Shown here: positions 24,393 to 36,687 of the stretch, piece by piece | How the letters are laid out: the number at the start of each line of letters is the position of its first letter | Position numbering within the stretch: the stretch's first letter is position 1 | Origin: Physcomitrium patens | Taxonomy: Eukaryota > Streptophyta > Bryopsida > Funariales > Funariaceae | Assembly: GCF_000002425.4 (NCBI RefSeq) | Contig: NC_037255.1 | Coordinates: 8,946,436-9,010,435 of the forward strand | DNA length: 64,000 nt | Direction: 5' to 3' | Notes under the pieces: generated by a model | Seen by the model: only the letters and a program-made list of their open reading frames with translations | What the model was told of the DNA's origin: nothing | Databases searched by the model: none | Program-made: the position numbers and the translations under genes

Positions 24393-25141
24393 CGTGATTG
24401 CTTGTTTTACTTATTCCAGAAGAAACCTCCTAGAATAAACTTGTATAGGGAGATTTAAATATGGGGAATGACTAGTTGCTTAAGCGTTCACGTTAGGGTC
24501 ATACAATCAATTACCTCCTAAATGTATCGTCTCTATTTCCAATATCTGAACACACAAGAAAACTATAATCTCCTCCTTCACCTTATCGGTCTCTTCCTTA
24601 TTGTAATTCAGTCATACCAATAACTACTATTTCCACCAATATATTTACCTTCATAATCTCCAACTGTAATACTACACCCTCACAGCTTTTAGCACACAAT
24701 TACCCTCATTCCAAACACTAGAATTCTTCACACAGAACTGCCATTCACATTACGATATTTTATACAAACATAGACTAATTCTCTTTGCTGAACTACAATT
24801 AGATTTCAGCATTCAATCTTTCTTCTTCTCAAATAATACCAATCACATTTCCATTCCATAATTCACTTCACAATATTCAGAAATTCTCAATCCTCATATT
24901 CAAAGAAAATAACAAACAAAAGAAAAGAGGTAGCACCAAGCTTATCCCAACTCACACTATCACAGTCTAGCCCTCGGCTTACAACTCTCACAGTCTGGCC
25001 CTTGGCTTACAACTCTCATAATCTGGCCCTCGACTTACAACTCTCATAGTCTGGCATCTTCTTCACTTCATCCATCCTCCTTATACTACCCCAAAATACC
25101 AACTCCTATACTACAGATGATAACTACTTTTCCTGACTATT
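24393..25141 (-). repeat. element B 5' LTR (copy 2), outer end replaced
   Basis: Matches copies 1 and 3 from its inner edge through the 'gaggtagcaccaagctt' block, then carries its own minisatellite and joins directly to a duplicated piece of F near 25142 instead of ending ATTCTACA. Confidence 0.75.
24945..25045. repeat. minisatellite in B LTR copy 2
   Basis: About four units of ~29 bp with the form CACAGTCTGGCCCTYGGCTT ACAACTCT. Copies 1 and 3 have only one to two related units (TATCACAG...GGCCCTTGGCTCA). Confidence 0.75.
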
Positions 25142-25249
25142 TAAGTTGTATAATCTTCATAGATCTATTTTGGTATAGATCTTTGCTTGATTGAGTTGGT
25201 CAAGAAGTCCTTAAATCAAAGGTAAAGGATATCTATTTTTGATGGTGAT
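25142..25249 (-). repeat. 108-bp duplicated piece of element F
   Basis: Repeats 13803-13910 of F's RT region, including the terminal GTGAT, with few differences. It separates B's truncated 5' LTR from the next B LTR and marks a tandem duplication or ectopic exchange. Confidence 0.8.
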
Positions 25250-25535
25250 TGTGATTGCTCGTTTTACTTATTCTGGAAAAAAACCTCACAGAATAAACCC
25301 GTATAGGCGGATTCAAACACGGGGAATGACTAGTTGCTTAAGCGTTCACGTTAAGATCACACAATCAATTACCTCCTAAATGTATCTTGTCTATTTCCAA
25401 TATCTGAAGAAACAAGGAAACTATAATCTCCTCCTTCACCTTATCGGTCTCTTCTTTACACCAATTCAGTCATACCAATAACTGCTATTTCCACCAATAT
25501 ATTCACCATCATAATTTCCAACTATAATACTGCGT

Positions 25536-26873
25536 TGTCGTATTACGTGCTTTCCTGCTCGAGAACGCGTCGGGCGTCTGGCTGTAGAAGGTAGTATGGA
25601 GATTCGTCGATAGTCAAGCAGTCTATCAGTTTTGACTGTTGGAATATAAACGACTGCAACAATGTACCGTAAATCTATACGGATGCTCTTCGACTGCTTG
25701 TCGAAGTCCTTTTTACCCCAGCCAGTAGGTCTCTAGAGGTTACAGAGAACCCCGAACAACCCAAACTGTTAATCTTCAATACCGCTTTGTACTTACGATC
25801 TTGTATCCACTGACTGTCTTGTTAGATTAACCCAATAAATTTCATTCACTCCACATACTCAATCCTATAGACGCCCTTTTAATCCTTCAATCACAGACGT
25901 AACTCGATTTCACAAAACAGTCAAGAGTATTCAAACCCACTTCATTAAAAATCTCGATTCACCATTTCAATATTGACTTCAGCAGTGATTGCCTCAGCCT
26001 TCCCAAAACTCTACGAAGAAGAAAAATCCAAATTCTATGTCTTTCCTTCCCCGACCCGAAGCATGAAGCTCCTCTCTCTAATCCCTCTTTGATCTTCAGA
26101 AACCTCCAATGAAAACCAAACTAGTAACCTTGCAAAAGCTTGAAAACTAGCTCCCTCCGATTCCCAGAGAAAAAAAAAAAAACCCACCCTCTTCAAAACT
26201 ACATCCCCCCTAACCTTATCCTGTGAATTACTTCAATCTTTCGTCTTAGATCCGGAATTGGCTCCCACCATCGAGCTTGGATCCAAAATTGGCTCTCGCC
26301 ATCAGAGCTTTCTCCTCCGTTTTTACCTTTAAGAAATCCATTTACCGAAAACAACGTTCCCTGAAACGGCACAGAGAACAGGACAGCCTGAAACAGAATC
26401 GAACCCCGTAATCGGGACCACATTGAGTCGCCTGACCAATTCAGGTCTCATATTGGATAAGAGTCCAGTATTAACCTGGATGTTCCCATAATTGGATCAA
26501 ATTTGTCCTCGCGTCAGATTAGCTAAGACCCATAGTAAGACCTCGATTTTCCATAATTAGACTGCATTGGATTTACCGGCCAATTCAGGTCTCATATTGG
26601 ATAAGAGGACCCGGATTGGATTATCGAAATTGGATCCAATTGGCTCCTCGAACCCGTCGTGTGAATTGGTCCTTCTCTTCCTGCTGACTCCCGTTATTGG
26701 AATCGAACGGAGCATTTCAGTATGCCCCGGCTGACTATAACGGAGTGACTGAACCTGACCACTCAGTATTTGTACTGGAGTTGGTTGATGCTCCCAATAT
26801 TCGAGGTAACTGAATATTAATAAAATTCCCCTTTCTTTTTATTTTCACTGTATACTCGTGTTACAACACGACA
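25536..26873 (-). repeat. element D 3' LTR
   Basis: Begins TGTCGTATTACGTGC and ends GTTACAACACGACA in plus view, followed by TCCACCCCCTCTG, the complement of the polypurine tract. Confidence 0.9.
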
Positions 26874-26935
26874 TCCACCCCCTCTGAACCTGTGCATCCT
26901 CCGGTATGCACCAATTTACCCAATTGCTGTTTGAT

Positions 26936-29364
26936 TCAGAATATATCCCCTACGTCTTTGTCCAGTTCATCTTCGTCACCTTCATTATCCATATCACTTT
27001 CATCTTCTTGCTGCGGAATCTCTGTACCTTCATTAAGGTCCTCCATATTCATCTCTGTGTGTCTTCGTTTAAATATTTTTACTCGCTTCCCTGCAATTGG
27101 TATTTTCAATTTTGTACCATCTAACTCCCGTAATGAGTAAGTCGCATTATCATGAACAGTTGTTATAACATATGGTCCAAACCAACGTTTTGAAAATTTC
27201 CGCAAAGTACTATGTTGATTATCCAGACTATTGTCATAAACAAGTACCCAGTCACCTTCCTCGATTGCTTTTGGTCTCAATCGATGTTGCTTATCAAATC
27301 GCGCCTTGTTTTGTAACCTTGCTCTTTTTAACCTTTCCAATGCTATCTGGACATCTTCCGTTCTTTGCTCCAATTGTCGAATCCTAATAGCCAGAAGTTC
27401 TTCTCTTGTCAATCCATCTTCCCATGGTAGCATACTCCAAGTAAGTACCTTTTCTTCAATCGGCATAATTAGTTTTTGACCTGTCATAAGTTCTACTAGC
27501 ATATATCCTATCACCGAGCTATGTGTTGTTCGATCAGCCCATAATGCAAATGAAAAAAGCCGTGGCCACTCTTTAACTTTCCCATTACAAGCTTTAACTA
27601 ATGCTTTCACAATCGGTGGGTGACCACGTTCGCTTTTTGCATTCCCTTCTGAATTATAAGCAGTAGTCAGTGATAGTTTAACTCCACATCTTTCAAAGAA
27701 CTTACGAGCTTCTTGTACATTTAATTCTCCACAATCTGCAGTGACTTTTCCTACGCACCCGTAACGGCAAATGACATCTTCAAGCAAAAACCTACAAATC
27801 CCCTCTGTAGATTTTGTCCTCAATGCTCTTCCTTCTACTTGATTTGATAAATCTTCACGAGCTAAAACCAAATATCTCATCTTTTAGTTTTTCTTCCCTT
27901 TTGCCTATCACTCGTTGTGGCATCCCAATTCCTTTCTTCGGTCTCTTCCATAAGAATCCATCTCAGTGTCGGATATTAGAATACGATTGACAGATTTCAC
28001 ATGACTCTACAAATGAGAGCACATCTCGATACATATTTTTCCAAATAATGACCAATATCCAATAATTCTCCTTCATAAGATTCTTCAAGAAATAGCTTGT
28101 CTTCTTTGTTGAGATTCGATATTGAATAGAATTTCAATCCGACATCATCAATGTCTTCAACCATTTCGTCCTCCCTCTCGTATCTTGCTCGAGATAGCAT
28201 GTCTGCTACTAAATTATCCTTTCCAGTGATATGCTTAAATTCTGGATTTAGTGACTTAATATAAGCAATCCATCTCAACATTGCAATATCTGGCATTGAA
28301 CAGTTAATAATCATTCCAAGCAATGGCAAGCAATCTGTTTCAATTACTACTACTGCCCCAATCAAATAGTCCTTTTCAGCTTTCATAGCCGAAACGACTC
28401 CCCAAAGTTCTCTTTTGACTTACGAATATGCACGCTGACGAATACTTAAAACTTTAGTCCCAAATTGAACTGCAAATCTACTCCCATTCGAATCATCTTG
28501 ACCCACCGCCCATCCAACGGCAATTGGACTAGCGTCTACAGTAAGAATCATTGGTCTATTGCACTTATAATCAACCTTCCTCAATATTGGAGGTGACATC
28601 AATAATTTCTTCAATCTTTGCATTGCTTGAATATGCCTTTCTTTCCATTCAAATCGGTAACCCTTGCGTAACAGTTCATATAATGGATCCGCTATGTGAG
28701 CAAAATGAGGGATCCAGATTCGATAAAATATACATGCACCCAAAAACCTGCGAACCTCTGTTAAAGAACCACAATCCTCTTTCATCCTTCCAATTGCATC
28801 AACTTTAGTCGGATCTGGTTTTCTTCCGTAAGATCCGCATAAATGTCCAACAATTACAACCTTTCGCACTCCAAATACGGACTTCATACCCGATAATGTA
28901 AGATGAACTTCTCCAAGCCGAGTTAAAATCTTTTCACAATCTTGTATATGATCAACAACATATCTGCGACACCCCCTCGTATCTAAAGTTTCATCCTTGT
29001 CTCCTTCTCTGCACCCTTTTATAAGAACATCATCCAAAAAAGGCATAGTCTTTTCCGGAATAAAATCTCTCAATACCTTATTCATCCCATTCATCATATG
29101 CGCAACTGAGTTGGTCGCGCCTTGAGGAAGAGTGCACATTCTAACCAATCCAAGTGGTGTCCTCATCGTTGTCATATCTCTACTTCCTTTGGCAAGTTGA
29201 AATTGATCATAATCTGAATACAAATCACCCATTGAATAGATCGCCCTTCCAGCAAACGCCTCAGCAAATTCATCCACAATAGGTCCAATTGCTGCATTCC
29301 TAACAGTTACTGCATTCACCGGTTGCATATCTTGAATAAACCGTAGTGATCCATTCTTCTTAGG
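26936..29364 (-). pseudogene. element D pol, 3' part: RT, RNase H, integrase
   Basis: RT (29328-28420) has YDQFQLAKGSRDMTTMRTP, CTLPQGATNS, FLDDVLIKG and VGHLCGSYGRKPDPTK. RNase H follows with ILTVDASPIAVGWAVG and, at 28386-28150, IETDCLPLL and HITGKDNLVADMLSR. The integrase (27880-26936) has AREDLSNQVEGRALR, ICRYGCVGKVTADCGE, SERGHPPIVKALVK, LWADRTTHSSVIGYM and RFDKQHRLRPKAIEEGDWVL. It ends in the acidic tail EDESDMDNEGDEDELDKD. No chromodomain. Element C is inserted just upstream in RT. A few breaks. Confidence 0.85.
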
Positions 29365-29370
29365 TACCGT

Positions 29371-30706
29371 TGTCGTGTTGTAACACGAGTATACAGTGAA
29401 AATAAAAAGAAAGGGGAATTTTATTAATATTCAGTTACCTTGAATATTGGGAGCATCAACCAACCCCAGTACAAATACTGAGTGGTCAAGTTCAGTCACT
29501 CCGTTACAGTCAGCCGGGGCATACTGAAATGCTCTATTCGATTCCAATAACGGGAGTCAGCAGGAAGAGAAGGACCAATTCACACGACGGGTTCGAGGAG
29601 CCAATTGGATCCAATTTCGATAATCCAATCCGGGTCTTCTTATCCAATATGAGACCTGAATTGGCCGGTCAACTCAATGCAGTCTAATTATGGAAAATCC
29701 AGGTCTTACTACGGGTCTTAGCCAATCTGACGTGAGGACCAATTTGACCCAATTACGGGAACATCCAGGTTACTACAGGCATCTTTTCCAATATAGGACC
29801 TGAATTGGTCGGGCGACTCAATGTGGTCCCGATTACGGGGTTCGATTCTGTTTCAGGCTGTCCTGTTTTCTATGCCATTTCAGAGAACGTTGTTTTCGGT
29901 AAATGGATTTCTTAAAGGTAAAAACGTAGGAGAAAGCTTGACGGCGAGAGCCAATTTCGGATCCAAGCTTGAGGTGGGAGCCAATTCTGGATCTAAGACG
30001 GAAGGTTGATGAAATTCAGAGGATAAGGTTAGGGGGGGATATAGTTTTGAGGGGGGAGGTTTTTTTTTCGGGAGGAATCGAGGGGGGAGCGATTTTTCAA
30101 GCTTTTGTAAGGTTACCAGTTTGGTTTTTCATTGGACGTTTTTAGAAGATCAAGGGAATTAGAGAGAGGAGCTTCATGCTTCGGGTCGGGGAAGGAAAGA
30201 CATAGAATTTGGATTTTTCTTCTTCGTAGAGTTTGGGACGACTGAAGCAATCGCTGCTGAAGTTTATATTGTAATGGTGAATCGGGATTTTTAAATGAAG
30301 TGGGTTTGAATACTCTTGACTGTTTTGTAAAATCAAGTTACGTCTGTGATTGAAGGATTAAAGGGGTGTCTATAGGATTGAGTATGCGGAGTGAATGAAA
30401 TTTATTGGGTTAATCTAACAAGACAGTCAGTGGATACAAGATCATAACTACAAAGGGGTATTGAAGATTAACAGCTTGGGTTGTTCTGGGTTCTCTGTAA
30501 CGTCTAGAGACCAACCAGCTGGGGCAAAAAAAGGACTTCGACAAGCAGTCGAAGGGCATCAGTAAAGATTTACGGTGTATTCTTGAAGTCGTTTATATTC
30601 CAGTTGTAAAAACTGATAGACTGCTTGACTATCGACGGATCTCCATAGTACCTTCTACAGCTAGACGCCCGGCGCGTTCTGGAGCAGGAAAGCACGTAAT
30701 ACGACA
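29371..30706 (+). repeat. element C 5' LTR
   Basis: 1336 bp, TGTCGTGTTG to ACGTAATACGACA; pairs with 36688-38024. CCAAT-rich first half as in A. Confidence 0.9.
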
Positions 30707-30710
30707 TAAG

Positions 30711-30727
30711 TGGTGAACCCGACGTGA
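30711..30727 (+). promoter_or_regulatory. element C primer-binding site
   Basis: TGGTGAACCCGACGTGA, four bases after the LTR, identical to the site in A. Confidence 0.6.
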
Positions 30728-30778
30728 AAGCTTGAGGTAGAAGGTATTGGATTTCGGTTGATTTTATCTTTATTTTTA

Positions 30779-32640
30779 TGGAAAACAAAAATAAAAATTT
30801 TGAAGGATTTTTGGGAGAAGTTTCTGGTGGGGAGTCTTCTAAAGGACAAGGTATGCACATGGATCCGTCTATTGCTAGTTTGTTTCAAGCCTTCTCATTG
30901 TCAATGCAGCAACAGCAAAGCAATGATCGAAAGGAAGCTTTGGCAACCAAAGCATTGCAAGCAGTGGTCAATAAAATTGATTAATTTGATGAGAGGAATA
31001 TTTCAAGGTATTTAAGATGTTATGTTCGTGAAATGGAATTAAATCAGGTTTCTGAGAAGAAAATGGTTGCACTATTTGGACTTGCAAGGATACCGGAGAT
31101 AAGGGACCACATTACATCGATTACGGATCGTTGTGGGAATTCATGGGAGGATTTTTCACATTCATTGAAAGACGAATATTTCTTGGAAGATGCTGATCGC
31201 GTTACTAAGAAGCTGTTTCTGGGATGGATTGAATGGCCCAATAAGAATTTGCAAGCAACAGAGCTACTAAGGGAATTTGAGAGGCAGTACTCTCAATTAT
31301 CGAAGGTAGAAAAATTGACATTGGAGCCGAACAAAGTTGATCTATTTCTTCAAGCTGCTGATGGAGAATTGCAAGAGAAATTAGAACCCCTTCTTGAAGA
31401 CAAAGAAGAAGATGAAGGATTGACAACGAAGTGGAAGAACGTTGAAGATGCGGTGGAGTTGCTTACAAAAAAAGAAAGGAGGAAGGATAGGAGCAATATT
31501 CCGAAAATAGTACAAGCACCCAAAGCTCCAGTACGTACAACACTACCGACAATGCCTACAGTTCAACCTTCGACATCCTTGTCAAAGAAAGCAGATATGG
31601 GTATGGAAGAAATTATACGAGGAATGCGAGATCTTCAAATCAAATTGGCAAGACTTGAAGAGAATACTTCTATAAACAATTCGAAGAATGTTTCAAAACA
31701 AGGATATGTACAAAGATGCATTTGGTGTGATGATGCTTCACACACTAGAAAAGATTGCAATGAATTTAATAATATGATACGGCAGGGAATTATTTACTGG
31801 AAAGATGGGAAGATAGCATTGAAAAATAGAGAGGATCTTCTTCAAACCAATTTTGGCAAGGGAGGAATGAGAGCATTGGTTCAAGATTACTTAAAAGAGC
31901 ATGAAATAGTAGCACAAGAAAGTGCAAGTTATGGTGCTAGAGTAGATGATGAAATTGGTGGAAGTACGGAAACTAGTGAGTTTTGGGCTTCTGCCGTTTC
32001 TACAATGCAAGAAGGGAAATTACCTCGAGAAGCGTTATTGAGAACTGCAGCTACAATACGAGGTAGAACAGGTTGGGAGGATCCTGTTGAGTCTCTTTCA
32101 GTTCATGCATATATTGCTAAGAGCCAACATGAAGCTTTGATGGAAGAAAAGAGATGAGGAAATTTTGATGATACTAGAGAAGGAAATTCTTTTAAGAGGC
32201 AAACTCGAGGAGACAAGGCTCGGGAGGCAGCTTCACAAGAATTGCCTGTAAAGTATACCTCAACATCATTGGGAGAAAAAACAACGGAGACAAAAGATAA
32301 GGGCAAATCAATTGCTTATAAGCTACTTTCTGATATTGAAGCGGCAACAAATTTGAAAGGGGTGTTGGAAGAACGTATATTAAACGCTTAGGTGGAATTC
32401 ACATTGAAAGAAGTCTTGGGAATTGCAAAGAAGGAGTTTCATGATGTTATCATTGACAACATTAAGCGAAAGAGGCAATTAATGGGTGAAACTGGAATGA
32501 GTCATGCTCTTGATGCAAGAATATGTAGAGATGAAGAAGAGGTTGATATTGGTTACAAGCAACCAACAAATGAAAAGAATGGGTATAATCAGCGAGTACG
32601 TTTCGAAGATTCTAGTGACAAGGAAATGGAAACTTTGAGC
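30779..32640 (+). pseudogene. element C gag
   Basis: Same layout as A: MDPSIASLFQAFSLSMQQQQ, coiled-coil-prone helices (REFERQYSQLSKVEKL), an acidic stretch EDKEEDEG, a basic/proline hinge, zinc knuckle CIWCDDASHTRKDC near 31710, and a long C-terminal domain ending in charged sequence. About 600 residues in total, long for a Ty3/Gypsy gag. Some breaks. Confidence 0.8.
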
Positions 32641-32679
32641 CATTATACTCGAAAGCATTGGGCAAGGGCAACTACTGAG

Positions 32680-33150
32680 GTATTGGTGAAGGTAGGAGAT
32701 ATAGAAGAACCAATAGTTGCTTGAGTGGACCATGGTTCTGAAACAAATCTCATGTCTAAAGATCTTTATAAGAAGCAAAAATAGCCAATTGATATGAAAC
32801 ATGGATGGGCAATACGAGCAGCTAATAACACACGAGGCGAATTATATGGAGCTTGTCCACATGTCAAAATTCAGATTGGGGATGTTGCGAAGGAGCAACA
32901 TTTCTTCGTTCAAGATACAACGTCTTATCTGTTGATTTTAGGACAACCTTATATCACGGCAACACGGATGGAAACAAAAGTACTTGACGATGGTTCTGCT
33001 TATGCAAGGGTACGAAGCGAAGATGGGAGGAAAGCTGTACAATTTCTAACAGTACCTCCTAACCATGAACGGAATCGAGATAGGTTGAGGGAGAAACCAT
33101 TGCCAAAGATTGTTGAAGGATTTAAGGATTTTGGAGAGGTACCACTGTAA
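32680..33150 (+). pseudogene. element C protease
   Basis: Retropepsin-like region aligned with A and D; ends in the block LILGQPYITATRME and the conserved charged tail KPLPKIVEGFKDFGEVPL. Confidence 0.7.
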
Positions 33151-33763
33151 AGTGAGATTATGGAGGTACAAAAGAGGAGGTACTCTCGCGAGATGAAGGT
33201 GCCTTTGATGCGAGTTTTATTGGTATATTTGAGAATGGAAATATTATGTATAAGAAGTTGATGATTTTAAAAGAAAAGAAAGAAAAAGATTATATGATAT
33301 TGAAGGACAGTTACGCAAGATAGGTACATTGCAAGATGATGAGAGGATTTTGGGTGTTTATGAAGAAAATAGGCTGGAAGATTCATTGAAATTGATTACA
33401 TCTATTGGGTTAGGGGATAATGATAAGATTGTTGAGATTCATTGGAGAGAGGTTTATACCATGCTTGAATCTTTTCAAGCACCAGAAGTCACAGTAGAGA
33501 CGAGATATAAAACGGCTGATAAGAAAGTAAAGCCTGTTGTCGGACCGTTACCAGAGGATTCTAAAGAACAAATGAGAGAAGTATCAAAAGAAGCAAGTTT
33601 AAGAGATCCAATGAGTATTAGACATCAATTTACTGAAGAGACTTTTGAAGAATTGAAGATTGGTTCTGATGGTTCTTTATTGCCGGAGGAAATTACTTGC
33701 TTTAAAAAGATGTTGGCTAAATAAGGTAGATCGTTTGCCTTCGAATCTCATGAAATTGGGTGT
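33151..33763 (+). pseudogene. element C protease-RT linker
   Basis: Carries ILGVYEENRLEDSLKLITSIG and a lysine/glutamate-rich stretch. I recognise no enzyme in it; its place matches the spacer between protease and RT in the family. Confidence 0.55.
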
Positions 33764-34640
33764 GTGGATCCAAATATTATAACACCTATGGTTATCTTCA
33801 CTGTACCGCATGTACCTTGGAATCTTAGACCGATTCCAGTACCGAGGGCACATTTACCTAAATTGGTGGAACTATTGAAAGAAAAGATAAAGATGAAAAT
33901 ATTGGAACCTTCATTTGCGCCGTATTCTAGTCAATTGTTTACGGTAGCTAAGAAGAATAGGTCACTACGGTTTATTCAAGATATACAGCCGGTGAATGCT
34001 ATAACTGTCAGGAATGCAAGAATTGGACCTATTGTGGATGAATTTGCTGAGGCGTTTGCTGGAAGGGCGATCTATTCAATGGGTGATTTGTATTCAGGTT
34101 ATGATCAATTTCAACTTGTCGAAGGAAGTAGATATATGACAACGATGAGGACACCGCTTGGATTGGTTAGAATGTGCACTCTTCCTCAAGGCGCGACCAA
34201 CTCGGCTGCGCATATGCTGAATGGGATGAATAAGGTACTGAGAGATTTTATTCCGGAAAAGACTATGCCTTTTCTGGATGATGTTCCTATAAAAGGGTGC
34301 AGAGAAGGAGACAAGGATGAAACTTTAGATACGAGGGGGTGTCGCAGATATGTTGTTGATCATATACAAGATTGTGAAAAGATTTTAACTCGGCTTGGAG
34401 AAGTTCATCTTACATTATCGGGTATGAAGTCCGTATTTGGAGTGCGAGAGGTTGTAATTGTTGGACATTTATGCGGATCTTACGGAAGAAAACCAGATCC
34501 GACTAAAGTTGATGCAATTGGAAGGATGAAAGAGGATTGTGGTTCTTTAACAGAGGTTCGCAGGTTTTTGGGTGCATGTATATTTTATCGAATCTGGATC
34601 CCTCATTTTGCTCACATAGCGGATCCATTATATGAACTGT
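33764..34640 (+). pseudogene. element C reverse transcriptase
   Basis: RT blocks in order: RAHLPKLVELLKEKIKMKILEPS, LFTVAKKNRSLRFIQDIQPVN, YSMGDLYSGYDQFQL, MRTPLGLVRMCTLPQGATNS, the catalytic FLDDV, and VGHLCGSYGRKPDPTKVDAI. The 'LPQGATNS' and 'IKGCRE...RRYVVDHIQDCEKIL' wording is that of a Ty3/Gypsy lineage familiar from fungal genomes and unlike the 'PFGLKNAPATFQ' of most plant elements. Would copy the RNA into DNA in the particle. Confidence 0.85.
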
Positions 34641-35130
34641 TACACAAGGATTACCGATTTGAATGGAAAGAAAGGCATATTCAAGCAATGCAAAGATTGA
34701 AGAAATTATTGATGTCACCTCCAATATTGAGGAAGGTTGATTATAAGTGCAATAGACCAATGATTCTTACTGTAGACGCTAGTCCAATTGCTGTTGGATG
34801 GGCGGTGGGTCAAGATGATTCGAATGGGAGTAGATTTGCAGTTCAATTTGGGACTAAAGTTTTAAGTATTCGTCAGCGTGCATATTCGTAAGTCAAAAGA
34901 GAACTTTGGGGAGTCGTTTCGGCTATGAAAGCTGAAAAGGACTATTTGATTGGGGCAGTAGTAGTAATTGAAACAGATTGTTTGCCATTGCTTGGAATGT
35001 TTATTAACTGTTCAACGCCAGATATTGCAATGTTGAGATGGATTGCTTATATTAAGTCACTAAATCCAGAATTTAAGCATATCACTGGAAAGGATAATTT
35101 AGTAGCAGACATGCTATCTCGAGCAAGATA
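34641..35130 (+). pseudogene. element C RNase H
   Basis: ILTVDASPIAVGWAVG gives the first acidic residue block, IETDCLPLL a later one, and HITGKDNLVADMLSRARYE the closing block of Ty3/Gypsy RNase H. It shares its defects with D. Confidence 0.8.
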
Positions 35131-36625
35131 CGAGAGGGAGGACGAAATGGTTGAAGACATTGATGATGTCGGATTGAAATTCTATTCAATATCGAATCTC
35201 AACAAAGAAGACAAGCTATTTCTTGAAGAATCTTATGAAGGAGAATTATTGAATATTGGTCATTATTTGAATACCTTGTCTAAGCAGGGGAATTGGTCTA
35301 CAGAAAAATTCAAACAAATAAAAAAAAAAGCATATGGATTTTTACTTCGAGATGGATTCTTATGGAAGAGACCGAAGAAAGGAATTGGGATGCCACAACG
35401 AGTGATAGGCAAAAGGGAAGAAAAACTAAAATTATTAAAGGAGTTTCATGATAGTTTATGGGCAGGGCATAGAGGAATCTGGGCTACTTTTGCTAAACTC
35501 AAGGAACGATATTGGTGGAAAAATATGTATCGAGATGTGCTCTCATTTGTAGAGTCATGTAAAATCTTTCAATCGTATTCTAATATCCGATATCGAGATT
35601 GTCTTCATCCTACGTATCCTCTGGCTATTCATTTTAAATGGGTTGTTGATTTGATTAATATGCCGGTTGGGTTATGGCAGATGAGATATTTGGTTTTAGC
35701 TCGTGAAGATTTATCAAATCAAGTAGAAGGAAGAGCATTGAGGACAAAATCTACAGAGGGGATTTGTAGGTTTTTGCTTGAAGATGTCATTTGCCGTTAC
35801 GGGTGCGTAGGAAAAGTCACTGCTGATTGTGGAGAATTAAATGCACAAGAAGCTCGTAAGTTCTTTGAAAGATGTGGAGTTAAACTATCACTGACTACTG
35901 CTTATAATTCAGAAGGGAATGCAAAAAGCGAACGTGGTCACCCACCGATTGTGAAAGCATTAGTTAAAGCTTGTAATGGGAAAGTTAAAGAGTGGCCACG
36001 GCTTTTTTCATTTGCATTATGGGCTGATCGAACAACACATAGTTCGGTGATAGGATATATGCTAGTAGAACTTATGATAGGTCAAAAACTAATTATGCCG
36101 TTTGAAGAAAAGGTACTTACTTGGAGTATGCTACCATGGGAAGATGGATTGACAAGAGAAGAACTTCTGGCTATTAGGATTCGACAATTGGAGCAAAGAA
36201 CGGAAGATGTCCAGATAGCATTGGAAAGGTTAAAAAGAGCAAGGTTACCAAACAAGGCACGATTCGATAAGCAACATCGATTGAGACCAAAAGCAATCGA
36301 GGAAGGTGACTGGGTACTTGTTTATGACAATAGTCTGGATAATCAACATAGTACTTTGCGGAAATTTTCAAAACGTTGGTTTGGACCATATGTTATAACA
36401 ACTGTTCATGATAATGCGACTTACTCATTACGGGAGTTAGATGGTACAAAATTGAAAATACCAATTGCAGGGAAGCGAGTAAAAATATTTAAACGAAGAC
36501 ATGTAGAGATGAATATGGAGGACCTTAATGAAGGTACAGAGATTCCGTAGCAAGAAGATGAAAGTGATATGGATAATAAAGGTGACGAAGATGAACTGGA
36601 CAAAGACGTAGGGGATATATTCTGA
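35131..36625 (+). pseudogene. element C integrase and acidic tail
   Basis: Zinc-finger region LLKEFHDSLWAGHRGIWATF...YWWKNMYRDVLSFVESC; catalytic DDE blocks around WVVDLINMP, VTADCGE and SERGHPP; then LWADRTTHSSVIGYM, REELLAIRIRQLEQRTEDVQ and the C-terminal KRWFGPYVITTVHDNATYSLREL SH3-like block. It closes with an acidic tail (DEDELDKD). No chromodomain, unlike F. Confidence 0.85.
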
Positions 36626-36687
36626 ATCAAACAACAATTGGGTAAATTGGTGCATACTGGAGGATGCACAAGTTCAGAGGGGGTGGA

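Larger units (their letters stand above)
13911..25141 (-). mobile_element. element B: Athila/Tat-like Ty3/Gypsy, incomplete
   Basis: Minus-strand element inserted into F's RT region next to the sequence GTGAT. It has a 3' LTR (13911-14503), part of RT, a protease, gag pieces and a 5' LTR (24393-25141) whose outer end is replaced by a duplicated piece of F. No RNase H or integrase part is seen between RT and the 3' LTR, so it could not have moved alone in this form. RT wording such as LNAATKKDYFLLPF and a WYNRQPVGQFINWEALKN gag resemble the Athila/Tat side of Ty3/Gypsy, which lack a chromodomain. Element A is inserted in its gag. Many breaks. Confidence 0.75.

Noticed and set aside
34503-34760. 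85-residue minus-strand open frame, with an identical plus-strand one at 28551-28808
   Set aside because: Both are antisense shadows of the RT/RNase H region of C and D; their identity only reflects C-D identity.
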